Positions 16,376 to 25,761 of a DNA stretch of 64,000 bases are shown piece after piece. The notes below the pieces were generated by a model. The model saw only the letters and a list, made by a program, of their open reading frames with translations. It was not told where the DNA came from and made no database searches. The number at the start of each line of letters is the position of its first letter. Position 1 is the first letter of the stretch. The stretch is from Sutcliffiella horikoshii (GTDB taxonomy: Bacteria > Bacillota > Bacilli > Bacillales > Bacillaceae_I). A program made the translations under genes and the position numbers. The stretch is taken from assembly GCA_001636495.1 (NCBI GenBank), contig KV440964.1:636666-700665 (forward strand), given 5' to 3'.

Positions 16376-16503
16376 AGCTGGGGATTGAAGCACATGGCGA
16401 AGACTCCTACGGGAGGTAGCGCTTAGAGGAGACCCCGCAGGCTTGCCGAGGAGGCTCCACAAGCGCCCCGTGGAAAGCGAAGCCAAGTGCGAAATCACCA
16501 GCG
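16376..16503 (+). repeat. Dispersed repeat family A, copy 2 (subfamily II)
   Basis: Between deoC and the HTH gene. Ends GCTGGGGATTG and GAAATCACCAGC are imperfect inverted repeats. Internal arms GCGCTT and AAGCGC pair, and the GGAGACCCCGCAGG and GAGGAGGCTCC blocks are conserved. Confidence 0.85.
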
Positions 16504-16525
16504 GTGTATAACAGATATTTTAATA

Positions 16526-16572
16526 TTGAAAAATTCTAAATATTTTTATATAATATATTGTAAGCGTTTGCA
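16526..16572 (+). promoter_or_regulatory. Sigma-A promoter with overlapping cre site
   Basis: TTGAAA (16526-16531), 17-bp spacer, TATAAT (16549-16554), and TGTAAGCGTTTGCA (16559-16572), which matches 13 of 14 cre consensus positions, at the transcription start. Predicts direct CcpA repression of the small HTH gene. Confidence 0.75.
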
Positions 16573-16598
16573 CAAACAGTATCTAGAGGGGGATTAAG

Positions 16599-16799
16599 GT
16601 GAAACATATCGGAAATCAACTAAAGAATGCCAGAACAAGACAAGAGATAGAAATTGATCAACTTGCCATGCTGACGGGGCTCCCGGCAGATACCATTGCT
16701 GCCATTGAAGCGGGGACGGTAGATGTGCAAGTATCCACCTTACATAAACTCTCTGAAGCGTTAAGATGCTCATTCGCAGTTGGAGATATGTCCATATAA
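16599..16799 (+). CDS. Small XRE-family HTH protein
   Basis: 66 aa, essentially a single Cro/C1-type helix-turn-helix (IDQLAMLTGLPADTIAAIEA). GTG start behind AGAGGGGG. Stand-alone transcript with cre-controlled promoter and its own terminator, located between the BMC and MurQ operons. Targets unknown; it may link carbon status to one of the neighbouring operons, but nothing in the sequence proves that. Confidence 0.75.
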   Translation: MKHIGNQLKNARTRQEIEIDQLAMLTGLPADTIAAIEAGTVDVQVSTLHKLSEALRCSFAVGDMSI

Positions 16800-16810
16800 T
16801 AACTTCCACA

Positions 16811-16846
16811 GGAACCGGGAAAACTCCGGTTCCTTTTCTATTTTTG
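16811..16846 (+). terminator. Terminator after the small HTH gene
   Basis: GGAACCGG/CCGGTTCC stem followed by TTTTCTATTTTT. Confidence 0.85.
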
Positions 16847-16927
16847 TTCTTCCTCAGCTTTCCCCCTATCTATAGACCAAAAGTCCCGTGAAACAAAACT
16901 ACAAAATAATGATTGATTTATGAAACT

Positions 16928-16943
16928 TTATTTTATAAAATAA
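16928..16943 (+). promoter_or_regulatory. Putative MurR/RpiR operator
   Basis: TTATTTTATAAAATAA, a perfect 16-bp palindrome (extended imperfectly to ACTTT...AAAGT), 35 bases upstream of the murR start. Position and symmetry fit autoregulation by an RpiR-type dimer; not proven. Confidence 0.4.
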
Positions 16944-16977
16944 AAAGTAAGAAATATCTGAAAAAGAGGAAGACCTT

Positions 16978-17838
16978 ATGAATAGAGAATTGATTTTTAT
17001 CCAGGAAAGCCTGCATACCTTTAAGCCATCAGAGCGGAAAGTAGCGGAGTTCATCTTGGAAAAACCTGCTGAAGTGGTGAATATCTCCATCCAGAAGCTT
17101 GCTGAGAGCGCACAAGTCAGTGAAGCGACCATTATCCGTCTCTCCCGTTCGCTTCAATGCCGGGGATTCAAGGAACTGAAATTGAAAATTGCCTATGATC
17201 TCGCTAAGTCTAAAGCGGAAAAGAAGCTGGAGGGCTATGAAGATATTCCAAGGGATGACTCGGTTTCTTCCATGATACATTCTGTTTCTCATAACAATAT
17301 TCAAGCCATCCATAACACAGTGGATGTGCTAGATGAAGCGGAGCTGGAGAGAGCCATTGAGCTGATTTCAAAAGCGAGAGTCGTTGCCGTTTATGGGATT
17401 GGGGCATCAGGCCTTATTGCCATGGACTTTAAGCAGAAGCTGACACGCATCAATAGATGGTGTGAAGCGGCATATGACAAGGACACCCAGGTAACAATCG
17501 CTGCCAATCTATCAGAAGCGGACGTGGCATTTGGCATTTCCTATAGCGGCCAGACAAAGGATATCATCGAATCGCTGAAGGTGGCGAAAGAAAATGGAGC
17601 ATCTGTGATTACACTTACAAGATCGGGGGAGAATCCGACTTCGGCCCTGGCAGATGTGAAATTGAACACCACAAGCTTGGAGAGAAATGTCCGCAGTGGC
17701 GCAACAAGCTCCCGAATTGCACAGCTGAATGTCATCGATATATTATTTTTCGGTGTGATGAAGCTGGACCAGGACCGGAATATTAAAGCATTGGATAAAA
17801 CGCGTAAGGCAGTGGAGGCGTCCAAGCAGAATGTATAA
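16978..17838 (+). CDS. murR: MurR/RpiR-family transcriptional regulator
   Basis: Sugar-phosphate-sensing regulator of 286 aa. N-terminal RpiR helix-turn-helix (SIQKLAESAQVSEATIIRLS), C-terminal SIS domain (VVAVYGIGASGLIAMDFKQK and GISYSGQTKDIIESL). The operon ends with murQ, so MurNAc-6-phosphate is the likely effector, as for B. subtilis MurR. Its last eight bases overlap the next gene. A perfect palindrome upstream is a candidate operator. Confidence 0.85.
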   Translation: MNRELIFIQESLHTFKPSERKVAEFILEKPAEVVNISIQKLAESAQVSEATIIRLSRSLQCRGFKELKLKIAYDLAKSKAEKKLEGYEDIPRDDSVSSMIHSVSHNNIQAIHNTVDVLDEAELERAIELISKARVVAVYGIGASGLIAMDFKQKLTRINRWCEAAYDKDTQVTIAANLSEADVAFGISYSGQTKDIIESLKVAKENGASVITLTRSGENPTSALADVKLNTTSLERNVRSGATSSRIAQLNVIDILFFGVMKLDQDRNIKALDKTRKAVEASKQNV

Positions 17839-18856
17839 AAAATATATAGATAGTTTGATAGAAAACAAGGAACTGCCAGGTGCAGTTCTTTATGTGAGCA
17901 GGAAGAAGGAACCTCTGTGCTACAAGGCCGTCGGTAGCTTCACAGGGGCAAATGAGCAGAATTATCCCATCACGGAAAAGACATTGTTTGATATTGCCTC
18001 CTTGACCAAAGTGGTGGCAACATTGCCTGCGAGCCTATTGATGATGGCAAAAGGGGAATTGCACCTCGAAAAGGAAGTGCAACACTATCTGCCTGAATTC
18101 AAGCATGCCGAAGTGACAGTGGAGGACCTGCTGACACATCGCTCAGGCCTGCCCCCGGACCTGCCATATGTGGCAAGGAACGGGCAAAGAGATGTAATGG
18201 CAGTCATCTATCAAACGGATCTTCAGCAAGCTCCAGGAAAGTCGGTTGCGTATAGTGACCTTGGGATGATCCTAATAGGGAAAATCATCGAGAAAATAGC
18301 AGGTCAGCCACTCGATGTATTTACGAAAGAGCAAATTTTTACACCATGGGGATTACATAATACAGGCTTCCATCTTCCGGCAAATCTGAAAGCGCTTGCC
18401 GCGTCGACAGAGAAAGTAGGGTCTTCTTTCATTCAAGGGGAAGTTCACGATGAAAAAGCTTCCCACCTTGGTGGAGTGAGTGGTAGTGCCGGGTTATTTT
18501 CCACTGCGGAAGATGTCGGCAAGTTTGCCACACATTTTCTCTACCCGGAGGAGCAGGACGTCATTCCACCAGATCTGGTGCTACTGGCGACTCGACATAA
18601 GCAATCAAACCGGGGATTGGGTTTTGAGGTGTGGAATGGGGAAGGGGACTCGCTATCTTGTGGAGGAAGTTGGCCTATTGGATCTTTCGGTCATACAGGC
18701 TTCACCGGTACCAGTGTCTGGGTGGAACCGCAGAAGGAACTTGTAGTGGTATTTCTGACCAACTCGGTCCATTACGGAAGGTCCACCAACATAAGAACCA
18801 TCAGAAAAACATTACACACGATGATATACTCCTCCATCCAAGAGGAGATTTCATAA
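17831..18856 (+). CDS. Serine hydrolase of the beta-lactamase/class C (AmpC-EstB) family
   Basis: 341 aa with the SxxK nucleophile motif SLTK (in DIASLTKVVA), the Tyr motif AYSDLG and an HTG box near the C-terminus (FGHTGFTGTS). No signal peptide or lipobox is visible, so it is probably cytoplasmic. In B. subtilis the murQ cluster contains amiE, a related hydrolase that removes peptides from muropeptides; the same context suggests an amidase or esterase acting on peptidoglycan fragments. ATG overlaps murR. A family A repeat follows. Confidence 0.75.
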   Translation: MYKKYIDSLIENKELPGAVLYVSRKKEPLCYKAVGSFTGANEQNYPITEKTLFDIASLTKVVATLPASLLMMAKGELHLEKEVQHYLPEFKHAEVTVEDLLTHRSGLPPDLPYVARNGQRDVMAVIYQTDLQQAPGKSVAYSDLGMILIGKIIEKIAGQPLDVFTKEQIFTPWGLHNTGFHLPANLKALAASTEKVGSSFIQGEVHDEKASHLGGVSGSAGLFSTAEDVGKFATHFLYPEEQDVIPPDLVLLATRHKQSNRGLGFEVWNGEGDSLSCGGSWPIGSFGHTGFTGTSVWVEPQKELVVVFLTNSVHYGRSTNIRTIRKTLHTMIYSSIQEEIS

Positions 18857-18889
18857 ATAATTTTGGCTCTTATATTACATGGCGTCTCT

Positions 18890-19018
18890 AGCTGGTGATT
18901 GGAGCGAAAGGCGAAGAACCTGCGGGAGGTAGCGCTAGGTTGAGACCCCTGAAGCGTTGTGAGGAGGCTCCAGCAGCGCCCCGCGGAAAGCGAAGCCTGA
19001 AGCGGAAATCACCAGCGG
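18890..19018 (+). repeat. Dispersed repeat family A, copy 3 (subfamily II)
   Basis: Inside the muropeptide operon between the hydrolase and the binding-protein gene. Ends GCTGGTGATTGGAGCG and CGGAAATCACCAGC form perfect 10-bp inverted termini (GCTGGTGATT/AATCACCAGC). Confidence 0.9.
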
Positions 19019-19063
19019 TGTACGGGTAACAGAGCCATATTTAAAAAACAAGGGGGATTCACA

Positions 19064-20347
19064 ATGAAGGGTATAGGGAGAATTTGGTTATTAGGCTTAA
19101 TGGCACTAATGCTAGTCGTTTCATCAGCATGTTCCAACGAATCTGGAGGATCAAACAACGACAACAACAACAACGACGAAGACAGTGTAACACTAACAAT
19201 CGGTAGCTGGAGAACAGAGGATGGACCAAACTATAAAAAAGTGATTGAAGCATTCAACGAAAAGCACCCAGAAATCAAAGTAGAATTCAAACCGTCCAAA
19301 AACACGGAATATAACACGATTCTTAACACTTCCCTGCAAGCAGGAGAAGGTCCAGACATCATTCACCTTCGTCCATATGCTCCGGGACTAGAATTGGCAA
19401 AAGCGGGCTATGTGGAGCCAATCGATGGCTTAAACGGCTTGGATACGTTCCCAGATGAAACCTTACAGGCTTCAAGAGGAGAAGACGGCACACAATATGG
19501 CGTTCCTTTAAACTTGAGTACAACACAAGTATTTTATAATAAAGCAATTTTCAAAGAGCATGGTCTAGAAGAGCCGAAAACTTGGGATGAGTTCATGGCA
19601 ATCAATGAAAAGCTGAAAGAAGAAGGAGTTACACCTCTAGCATTCGGAACAAAAGAAGGCTGGTTGTTATCTTTAGCTCACGGTATCTTTGGTCCTGCAC
19701 ACTGGGGTGGAAATGAATTTGTAGAAAAGATTTCTAAAGGCGAAACAGATTTCACAAGCCCTGAGTTCGTGAAATCCATTGAAGTGATGGAAGAGCTGAA
19801 AGCCTACTTCCCTAATAACTCAGAAGGTCTTGGCATGGAAGATATCCGTACGCTGTTCTTCACAGGACAGGCGGCAATGTTCCCTCTAGGTAGTTGGGAA
19901 ATTGAAGTATTACGTGAAATGAACCCTGATTTGGAGCTTGGTTTCTTCCCGATGCCTTCAGCAGTTGGTGGAGAGCCTACCCTTACAACTTGGGTGGATG
20001 GATCATTCGGTATCAATGCTAACTCCAAGCATAAAGAAGAAGCGAAGAAATTCTTGGAATTCTTAACGACTGAAGAGTTTGGTGAACTGTTCACAACAAA
20101 CTTCAAGATGATCAGTGCTATTCCTGGCGTCCAATCTGACAACGAATTGGTAAACGATCTTAGCAAAGCGGTAAGTGACTACTCTACACCATATATGATG
20201 CTTGTTTACTTTGCTGGTGGTAACCCATCCTCCAAAGTAACCATCGAAACAGAACTGCAAGGGATGTACATCGGCGAACAAGACGTAGACGGCGTCGTCC
20301 AAACATTACAACAAAACACAGAGGCTTGGTTTGAGCCATTTCAATAA
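19064..20347 (+). CDS. Sugar ABC transporter substrate-binding lipoprotein
   Basis: Extracellular binding protein of 427 aa, family 1 (MalE/UgpB-like). Lipoprotein signal ends at SSAC (Cys23), then an Asn/Asp-rich linker and the binding domain (TLTIGSWRTEDGPNYKKVIE). Next to two permeases, murR and murQ, so an amino sugar or muropeptide fragment is the likely ligand. No ATPase gene is present; a shared MsmX-type ATPase would be required, as is common in Bacillus. Confidence 0.85.
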   Translation: MKGIGRIWLLGLMALMLVVSSACSNESGGSNNDNNNNDEDSVTLTIGSWRTEDGPNYKKVIEAFNEKHPEIKVEFKPSKNTEYNTILNTSLQAGEGPDIIHLRPYAPGLELAKAGYVEPIDGLNGLDTFPDETLQASRGEDGTQYGVPLNLSTTQVFYNKAIFKEHGLEEPKTWDEFMAINEKLKEEGVTPLAFGTKEGWLLSLAHGIFGPAHWGGNEFVEKISKGETDFTSPEFVKSIEVMEELKAYFPNNSEGLGMEDIRTLFFTGQAAMFPLGSWEIEVLREMNPDLELGFFPMPSAVGGEPTLTTWVDGSFGINANSKHKEEAKKFLEFLTTEEFGELFTTNFKMISAIPGVQSDNELVNDLSKAVSDYSTPYMMLVYFAGGNPSSKVTIETELQGMYIGEQDVDGVVQTLQQNTEAWFEPFQ

Positions 20348-20361
20348 GTAATTTAGTTTCA

Positions 20362-20490
20362 AGCTTGTTGATTGGAGCTCAGGGCGAAGACTCCGGCGCG
20401 AGGTAGCGCATAGGGGAGACCCCGCAGGCTTGCCGAGGAGGCTCCCCAGGCGCCCCGCGGAAAGCGAAGCCCAGGGCGGAAATCAACAGC
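20362..20490 (+). repeat. Dispersed repeat family A, copy 4 (subfamily II)
   Basis: Between the binding-protein gene and the first permease gene. Termini CTTGTTGATTGGAGC and CGGAAATCAACAGC. Internal arms GCGCATAGGGGAG and CTCCCCAGGCGC pair. Could attenuate the permeases relative to the lipoprotein. Confidence 0.9.
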
Positions 20491-20535
20491 GTTGTTCAAG
20501 CAAGTCGCACAATAATAAGTAAGGTGGCGGAGAAT

Positions 20536-21489
20536 ATGCAAATCGAAACCAATACACCCATTGTTAAACAAAAGAAAACGAGAAACTGGAAAAGATGGAT
20601 CATCCATCTTTTCCCTATTCCCGCCCTGCTTATCTTCAGCATCTTCATCGTCTATCCACTAGTAGCTGCCTTATCTTATAGCTTTTACGAATGGAACGGC
20701 ATCACAAGAGGGGCATTCGTAGGGTTAGGAAACTTCATTGATCTCTTCACCCTGCAACCATTCAGTAACATGTTCTGGAATGCAGCCAAGAACAATGTAT
20801 TGTATTTTGTCATACAGATGATTGTTCAAAACGGGATTGCTTTCGTATTAGCTTTTATAATCTACAAAAGGATTAAAGGGTCGGAATTCTTAAAGATTGC
20901 CTATTTCCTCCCACGCCTATTGTCTGTCATCGTCGTAGGATTCCTATGGAAGCTGATATTGAACCCGAACTTTGGTGCACTGAATGTCATCTTAGGGGAA
21001 TTCGGTATGGAATCTTTACAGAAGGCATGGCTTGGTGACCCTAAAACAGCACTTATAGCCATTATTTTAGTCAACTGTTGGTTTGGTATCGGATTTGCGA
21101 TGTTAATTTTTCTGGCAGGGTTGCAATCCATTCCAAAAGAGCTGATGGAAGCGGCAAAATTGGATGGGGCAAATGGGGCGAAGGTAATCACCAAGATCAT
21201 TCTTCCATTAATGGTACCCTCGATTATGATCATGACTGTATTAACATTCATTCAGTCCTTTGAGGCATTTGAACTTGTCTATGCCATGCAGGGATCACAA
21301 GGGGAGCCTTATTACTCCACAGACTTGCTGGCAGTATTCTTTTACCGTCTAGCATTCGGTGGTTCGGCAGCCGGGAGCTCCACTGCAGTCGGATTAGGTT
21401 CCGCGCTCGCCGTAGTATTGTTCTTATTTATTGCAACTTGTACCGCTCTATTACTTAAGTTCATGCAGAAAAAACAAGTGGAAATGTAG
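20536..21489 (+). CDS. Sugar ABC transporter permease, MalF-like
   Basis: 317 aa with about six membrane segments and the EAA loop (ELMEAAKLDGANGAKVITKI). I chose ATG 20536, eight bases after AAGGTGG; an in-frame GTG 20524 lies inside that ribosome site. Works with the next permease and the lipoprotein. Confidence 0.85.
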   Translation: MQIETNTPIVKQKKTRNWKRWIIHLFPIPALLIFSIFIVYPLVAALSYSFYEWNGITRGAFVGLGNFIDLFTLQPFSNMFWNAAKNNVLYFVIQMIVQNGIAFVLAFIIYKRIKGSEFLKIAYFLPRLLSVIVVGFLWKLILNPNFGALNVILGEFGMESLQKAWLGDPKTALIAIILVNCWFGIGFAMLIFLAGLQSIPKELMEAAKLDGANGAKVITKIILPLMVPSIMIMTVLTFIQSFEAFELVYAMQGSQGEPYYSTDLLAVFFYRLAFGGSAAGSSTAVGLGSALAVVLFLFIATCTALLLKFMQKKQVEM

Positions 21490-21500
21490 GTGGAAAAAAG

Positions 21501-22325
21501 GTGAAACAGACATTATGGACGAGACCGCTATACTATATCATTGCCTTTGCATTCGCCACGATCAGCTTGTATCCAATTGTGTTAATGGTGTTGTCATCCT
21601 TTAAGCCGAGTGCCGAGATATTTATGAACCCACTCTCTTTTCCAAAGAGCTTCAGTTTGGACACATATAGAAGGTTGCTGGAGGAAGTGCCATTTGGTAC
21701 CTACTTTTTCAACAGTGTGTTTGTAAGTGTTATTTCTGTACTCCTTATATTAATTACCACATCGTTAGCGGCATTCTACATTGCTAGATATACGTTTTGG
21801 TGGAATAATATCTTATTCTTCTTTTTCCTGATGGGGATGATGATCCCTATTAAACTTGGGATTGTGCCATTATTCATTATGATGAAAGATCTTGGCCTGT
21901 TGAATTCCCTTTGGTCCCTTATTTTTATGTACACAGCAGGGGGAATTCCATTATCCATTCTCATATTGACCGGCTTCTTCCGGACGATGCCGGTGGAATT
22001 AGAGGAAGCGGCAAGAATGGATGGTGCAAGCGATCTTAGAATTTTGTGGAGCGTCTTGATACCACTGATAAGACCAGCATTGGGAACAGTGATGATCATC
22101 AATTTCATCTCCTCATGGAATGATTTCTTCTTCCCATTAATATTTATTACCGATGAAATGAAAAAGACAATCCCTGTGGGTATGCTTTCGCTATTTGGGG
22201 AATATTCCGCGGATTGGGGGACGCTTTTTGCCGGATTGACCTTATCCTCCCTTCCTATGATCATCTTATTCTTTATCGCATCTAAACAATTTATGGATGG
22301 CCTGACAGCCGGGGCCGTGAAGTAA
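21501..22325 (+). CDS. Sugar ABC transporter permease, MalG-like
   Basis: 274 aa, GTG start, six predicted membrane segments and the EAA loop (ELEEAARMDGASDLRILWSV). C-terminus QFMDGLTAGAVK is typical of the MalG class. Eleven bases after the first permease gene. Confidence 0.87.
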   Translation: MKQTLWTRPLYYIIAFAFATISLYPIVLMVLSSFKPSAEIFMNPLSFPKSFSLDTYRRLLEEVPFGTYFFNSVFVSVISVLLILITTSLAAFYIARYTFWWNNILFFFFLMGMMIPIKLGIVPLFIMMKDLGLLNSLWSLIFMYTAGGIPLSILILTGFFRTMPVELEEAARMDGASDLRILWSVLIPLIRPALGTVMIINFISSWNDFFFPLIFITDEMKKTIPVGMLSLFGEYSADWGTLFAGLTLSSLPMIILFFIASKQFMDGLTAGAVK

Positions 22326-22357
22326 AGTGTCTGCTTGAACCGGATTGGAGGAACGTA

Positions 22358-23275
22358 ATGAACGATTTTGATATCAACCCTATACATTTAACAGAAATGA
22401 AAAATCTTCATTCGGAAAATCTTCATGATTTTTCGACCATGCAAATAATAAAAGTGATGAATCAAGAGGATAAAACGGTTGCCACTGTTGTAGAACAAGC
22501 GTTGCCTCAAATAGGGAAGGCCATTGATGCCATCACAAACGTGTTAGAAAAAGGTGGCAGGCTCTATTATATCGGAGCAGGGACGAGCGGCCGCCTTGGC
22601 GTACTGGATGCGTCTGAGTGCCCTCCTACTTTTGGAGTTCCTGGGACACTGGTCAACGGAATCATAGCAGGCGGGGAGCAAGCCATTCGTTTTCCAATTG
22701 AAAACGCAGAAGATGACGAACAAGCAGGATCTAACGAGGTGGCCACCCTCCTGACAAAGCAGGATGTGCTTGTGGGGATTGCTTCAAGTGGGAGAACACC
22801 ATACGTGCTTGGCGCTATAAAAAAGGCTAATGAACTTGGTATTCCAACAGTGGGTATTTCTTGTAATGAAGGTTCTTTGCTGTGCTCCTTATCTGAGTAT
22901 CCGATCGATCTTCCGGTGGGCCCTGAGGTGGTGACAGGATCTACTAGACTTAAGGCTGGTACCGCCCAGAAGATGGTCCTGAACATGATTACAACAGCGA
23001 CGATGATCAAATTGGGCAAAGTCTACAACAATTTGATGGTCAATGTGCAAGCCACAAATGAAAAGTTGAGAAAGCGGTCGATCTCCATCATCCAGGACAT
23101 CACTGGAGCGGATGAAGTGACAGCAAAAGAGATGAACATCAAGGCAAATGGAGATACGAGAGTGGCGATTCTGATGATTCTTTATGGATTGGATGTCCAA
23201 GAAGCACAGACTGTCATTCGTGAGAACCATGACCATTTTCCGAGGGCAATCAAGGCACTTGAGAAGAGAAAATAG
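22358..23275 (+). CDS. murQ: N-acetylmuramic acid 6-phosphate etherase
   Basis: Cleaves the lactyl ether of MurNAc-6-phosphate to GlcNAc-6-phosphate and D-lactate in the cytoplasm. 305 aa; family hallmarks YYIGAGTSGRLGVLDASECP and the SIS core VGIASSGRTPYVLGA are intact. Last gene of the murR operon. The substrate must be phosphorylated: no PTS (MurP) and no MurNAc kinase are encoded nearby, so the phosphate source lies elsewhere or the importer serves another compound. Confidence 0.93.
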   Translation: MNDFDINPIHLTEMKNLHSENLHDFSTMQIIKVMNQEDKTVATVVEQALPQIGKAIDAITNVLEKGGRLYYIGAGTSGRLGVLDASECPPTFGVPGTLVNGIIAGGEQAIRFPIENAEDDEQAGSNEVATLLTKQDVLVGIASSGRTPYVLGAIKKANELGIPTVGISCNEGSLLCSLSEYPIDLPVGPEVVTGSTRLKAGTAQKMVLNMITTATMIKLGKVYNNLMVNVQATNEKLRKRSISIIQDITGADEVTAKEMNIKANGDTRVAILMILYGLDVQEAQTVIRENHDHFPRAIKALEKRK

Positions 23276-23283
23276 TTAGTGGA

Positions 23284-23318
23284 AGGCATGCATTCCGATG
23301 GGATGTGTGCCTTTTTTT
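23284..23318 (+). terminator. Terminator of the murQ operon
   Basis: AGGCATGCATTCC/GGATGTGTGCCT stem with T7 tail just after murQ. Confidence 0.85.
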
Positions 23319-23322
23319 GTTG

Positions 23323-23524
23323 GATGAAGACCTCTGTGAATCATGAATCGGGAGGGGGGAGTCCTCATGAAGGTTATGAAGACCTCTGTGACGTGGAAAA
23401 CGAGTGGGAGAGGTCTTCATGAAGGTTATGAAGACCTCTGTGACGTGGAAAATGAGTGGGAGAGGTCTTCATGAAGGTTATGATGACCTCCGTGACGCGG
23501 AAAATGAATGGGAGAGGTCCTCAT
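23323..23524. repeat. Repeat family B, tandem array of about four units
   Basis: Units of about 52 bp, each flanked by GAAGACCTC and GAGGTCTTC arms that can form a hairpin around a loop containing GTGACGTGGAAAA. The middle units are almost identical; the first is diverged. Further family members at 38818 and 60559. The period is not a multiple of three, so this is not coding. Confidence 0.85.
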
Positions 23525-23585
23525 GCATTCCGGATAGAAGGAGTGCCCTCTATATCCAATTTTTCTTTTCTTTTCCATTTAACTA

Positions 23586-23611
23586 GTTTGTCCTCTCCTG
23601 TCTTAGGGTAC
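23586..23611 (+). promoter_or_regulatory. Sigma-B type promoter of katE
   Basis: GTTTGT, 14-bp spacer, GGGTAC; close to the sigma-B consensus GTTTAA-N12-15-GGGTAT. About 54 bases upstream of the catalase start. katE is a general-stress gene in B. subtilis. Confidence 0.75.
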
Positions 23612-23664
23612 GGAAAAAGGTATGTCCTTTTTACATAATCTAATTTAAGGAGTGGAGCGGCTAA

Positions 23665-25707
23665 GTGAGTAAAAAAGTGAACGAGCAGAGCAAACATGAC
23701 CAATTAGATCAGTATCGGGTGGATGATGAAGGGAAGACGATGACAACCAATCAAGGAGTCAAGGTTTCGGAGGACGAGTTTTCCTTAAAAGCCGGCGAAC
23801 GTGGACCGACCTTGATGGAGGACTTCCATTTTAGAGAAAAGATGACACACTTCGACCATGAGCGCATCCCAGAAAGAATTGTACATGCAAGGGGATTTGC
23901 GGCACATGGGGAGTTTGAATTATATGAGTCGATGAAAGAATATACGAAAGCCAAATTCCTGCAGGATCCTTCCGTGAAAACGCCTGTATTTGTACGTTTT
24001 TCAACCGTTGCAGGGTCAAAGGGTTCTGCAGAAACGGTTCGTGATGCACGTGGCTTTGCAACAAAATTCTATACAGAAGAGGGGAACTATGACCTTGTAG
24101 GAAATAATATTCCGGTATTTTTCATACAGGATGCCATGAAATTCCCTGATCTTGTTCACGCTGTAAAGCCTGAACCACACAATGAAATGCCACAAGCGGC
24201 TTCTGCCCATGATACATTCTGGGACTTTGTTGCCAACAACCAGGAGGCGGCACATATGGTGATGTGGGCGATGTCCGACCGCGCCATCCCTAGAAGTCTC
24301 CGCATGATGGAAGGCTTTGGCGTCCATACGTTCCGATTTGTGAACGCAGAAGGGAAAGCCCATTTTGTAAAATTCCACTGGAAGCCAGTGCTTGGGACCC
24401 ATTCCCTCGTTTGGGATGAAGCACAGAAAATCAACGGAAAAGATCCAGATTTCCACCGTCGCGATCTTTGGGAATCCATTGAAAACGGGGACTATCCGGA
24501 GTACGAGTTCGGTGTTCAGTTGCTTTCAGAGGAGGACGAGTTCAAATTTGATTTTGATATCCTTGACCCGACAAAGCTTTGGCCGGAAGAGGATGTTCCC
24601 GTCAAAATCATTGGAAAATTGACCTTGAACCGCAATGTCGACAATGTTTTTGCTGAAACGGAACAGGTGGCATTCCACCCTGGACATGTCGTTCCAGGCA
24701 TTGATTTTTCCAACGACCCGTTATTGCAGGGGCGTTTGTTTTCCTATACCGATACACAACTTATCCGTTTAGGCGGCCCTAACTTCCATGAGCTGCCGAT
24801 TAACAGACCGGTATGTCCGTTCCACAATAACCAGCGTGACGGTTATGGACGCCATACGATCAATAAGGGGCCGGTAAGCTATCATAAGAACTCTTTGGCA
24901 TCCAATACCCCTAGAACGGCAAGTGAACAGGAAGGCGGCTATGTTCATTATCAGGAAAAAGTGGAAGGCAGGAAAGTGAGAGCGAGAAGTGACAGCTTCA
25001 AGGACCATTTCTCTCAAGCGACCATGTTCTGGAACAGCATGAGCAAGCCGGAGCAAGAACATATCAAACAAGCGTTCAGCTTTGAGCTTGGAAAAGTGAA
25101 AAGTGAAGACGTGAGGCAACAGGTAGTCGATATGTTTGCTAATGTCAGCGTAGAGCTTGCGGAAACGGTGGCAGAAGCAATTGATGCGACTCCACCAAAA
25201 GGGAGAGGTTCCTCTGTTACCAAATCATCACCAGCATTAAGCCAGGAAAATACAGTGAAAAAGCCTGCTACAAGAAAAGTGGGGGTTATCATTTCTAATG
25301 ACTTCCACGGCAAGGAAGTGGCGTCTGTCATGGAATCCTTGAAAGGCGAAGGGATGCAACCAGAGCTTATCAGCAGCAAGCTTGGTATGGTAACTGGCAC
25401 CGGTGGCGTCGAGCTTGAGGTCAACCATACATTCCTTACTTGTGACTCTGTTCTTTTCGATGCACTTTACGTGGTCGGTGGGAAAGACGTTGATAAGAAA
25501 TTCGACCGTGAAACTACCTATTTTGTGGAGGAAGCTTATGATCATTTCAAACCGATTGGAGCTTCACATGAAGGGAAGCAATGGTTGGAGAAACTGGAGA
25601 TTTCGGGCGCTCCGGGTGTGGTAAGCGGCGATGAAGTAGATACGTTCGTCACAGGATTTGTCGATGCTGTTGCTGCGCATAGACATTGGAATAGGGAAGA
25701 GATTTAA
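23665..25707 (+). CDS. katE: Large-subunit catalase KatE (HPII type)
   Basis: Decomposes hydrogen peroxide in the cytoplasm. 680 aa: catalase core with [16 protein letters not shown] (active-site His), [15 protein letters not shown] and the heme-proximal region near residue 350-370 ([15 protein letters not shown]), then a C-terminal flavodoxin/DJ-1-like domain ([20 protein letters not shown]) typical of the large clade 2 enzymes. GTG start behind AAGGAG. Preceded by a sigma-B-like promoter and followed by a strong terminator; single-gene transcript. Confidence 0.95.
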   Translation: MSKKVNEQSKHDQLDQYRVDDEGKTMTTNQGVKVSEDEFSLKAGERGPTLMEDFHFREKMTHFDHERIPERIVHARGFAAHGEFELYESMKEYTKAKFLQDPSVKTPVFVRFSTVAGSKGSAETVRDARGFATKFYTEEGNYDLVGNNIPVFFIQDAMKFPDLVHAVKPEPHNEMPQAASAHDTFWDFVANNQEAAHMVMWAMSDRAIPRSLRMMEGFGVHTFRFVNAEGKAHFVKFHWKPVLGTHSLVWDEAQKINGKDPDFHRRDLWESIENGDYPEYEFGVQLLSEEDEFKFDFDILDPTKLWPEEDVPVKIIGKLTLNRNVDNVFAETEQVAFHPGHVVPGIDFSNDPLLQGRLFSYTDTQLIRLGGPNFHELPINRPVCPFHNNQRDGYGRHTINKGPVSYHKNSLASNTPRTASEQEGGYVHYQEKVEGRKVRARSDSFKDHFSQATMFWNSMSKPEQEHIKQAFSFELGKVKSEDVRQQVVDMFANVSVELAETVAEAIDATPPKGRGSSVTKSSPALSQENTVKKPATRKVGVIISNDFHGKEVASVMESLKGEGMQPELISSKLGMVTGTGGVELEVNHTFLTCDSVLFDALYVVGGKDVDKKFDRETTYFVEEAYDHFKPIGASHEGKQWLEKLEISGAPGVVSGDEVDTFVTGFVDAVAAHRHWNREEI

Positions 25708-25721
25708 GGTCTCTGTTTTTT

Positions 25722-25757
25722 AAAACAGTCCAATTTTTTTATAATTGGGCTGTTTGT
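25722..25757. terminator. Bidirectional terminator between katE and the HxlR gene
   Basis: AAACAGTCCAATT/AATTGGGCTGTTT near-perfect stem with an AT-rich loop; serves the convergent genes on both sides. Confidence 0.8.
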
Positions 25758-25761
25758 TATT

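Noticed and set aside
16978-22325. MurP-type PTS gene in the murQ operon
   Set aside because: The two membrane proteins are MalF/MalG-type ABC permeases with EAA loops; no EIIB or EIIC motif is present.
23323-23524. Possible CRISPR array
   Set aside because: Units are repeats throughout with no unique spacers, and no cas genes are near.
23404-23638. Short open frames across the family B array
   Set aside because: They arise from a 52-bp repeat whose period changes frame each unit, and no ribosome site fits.
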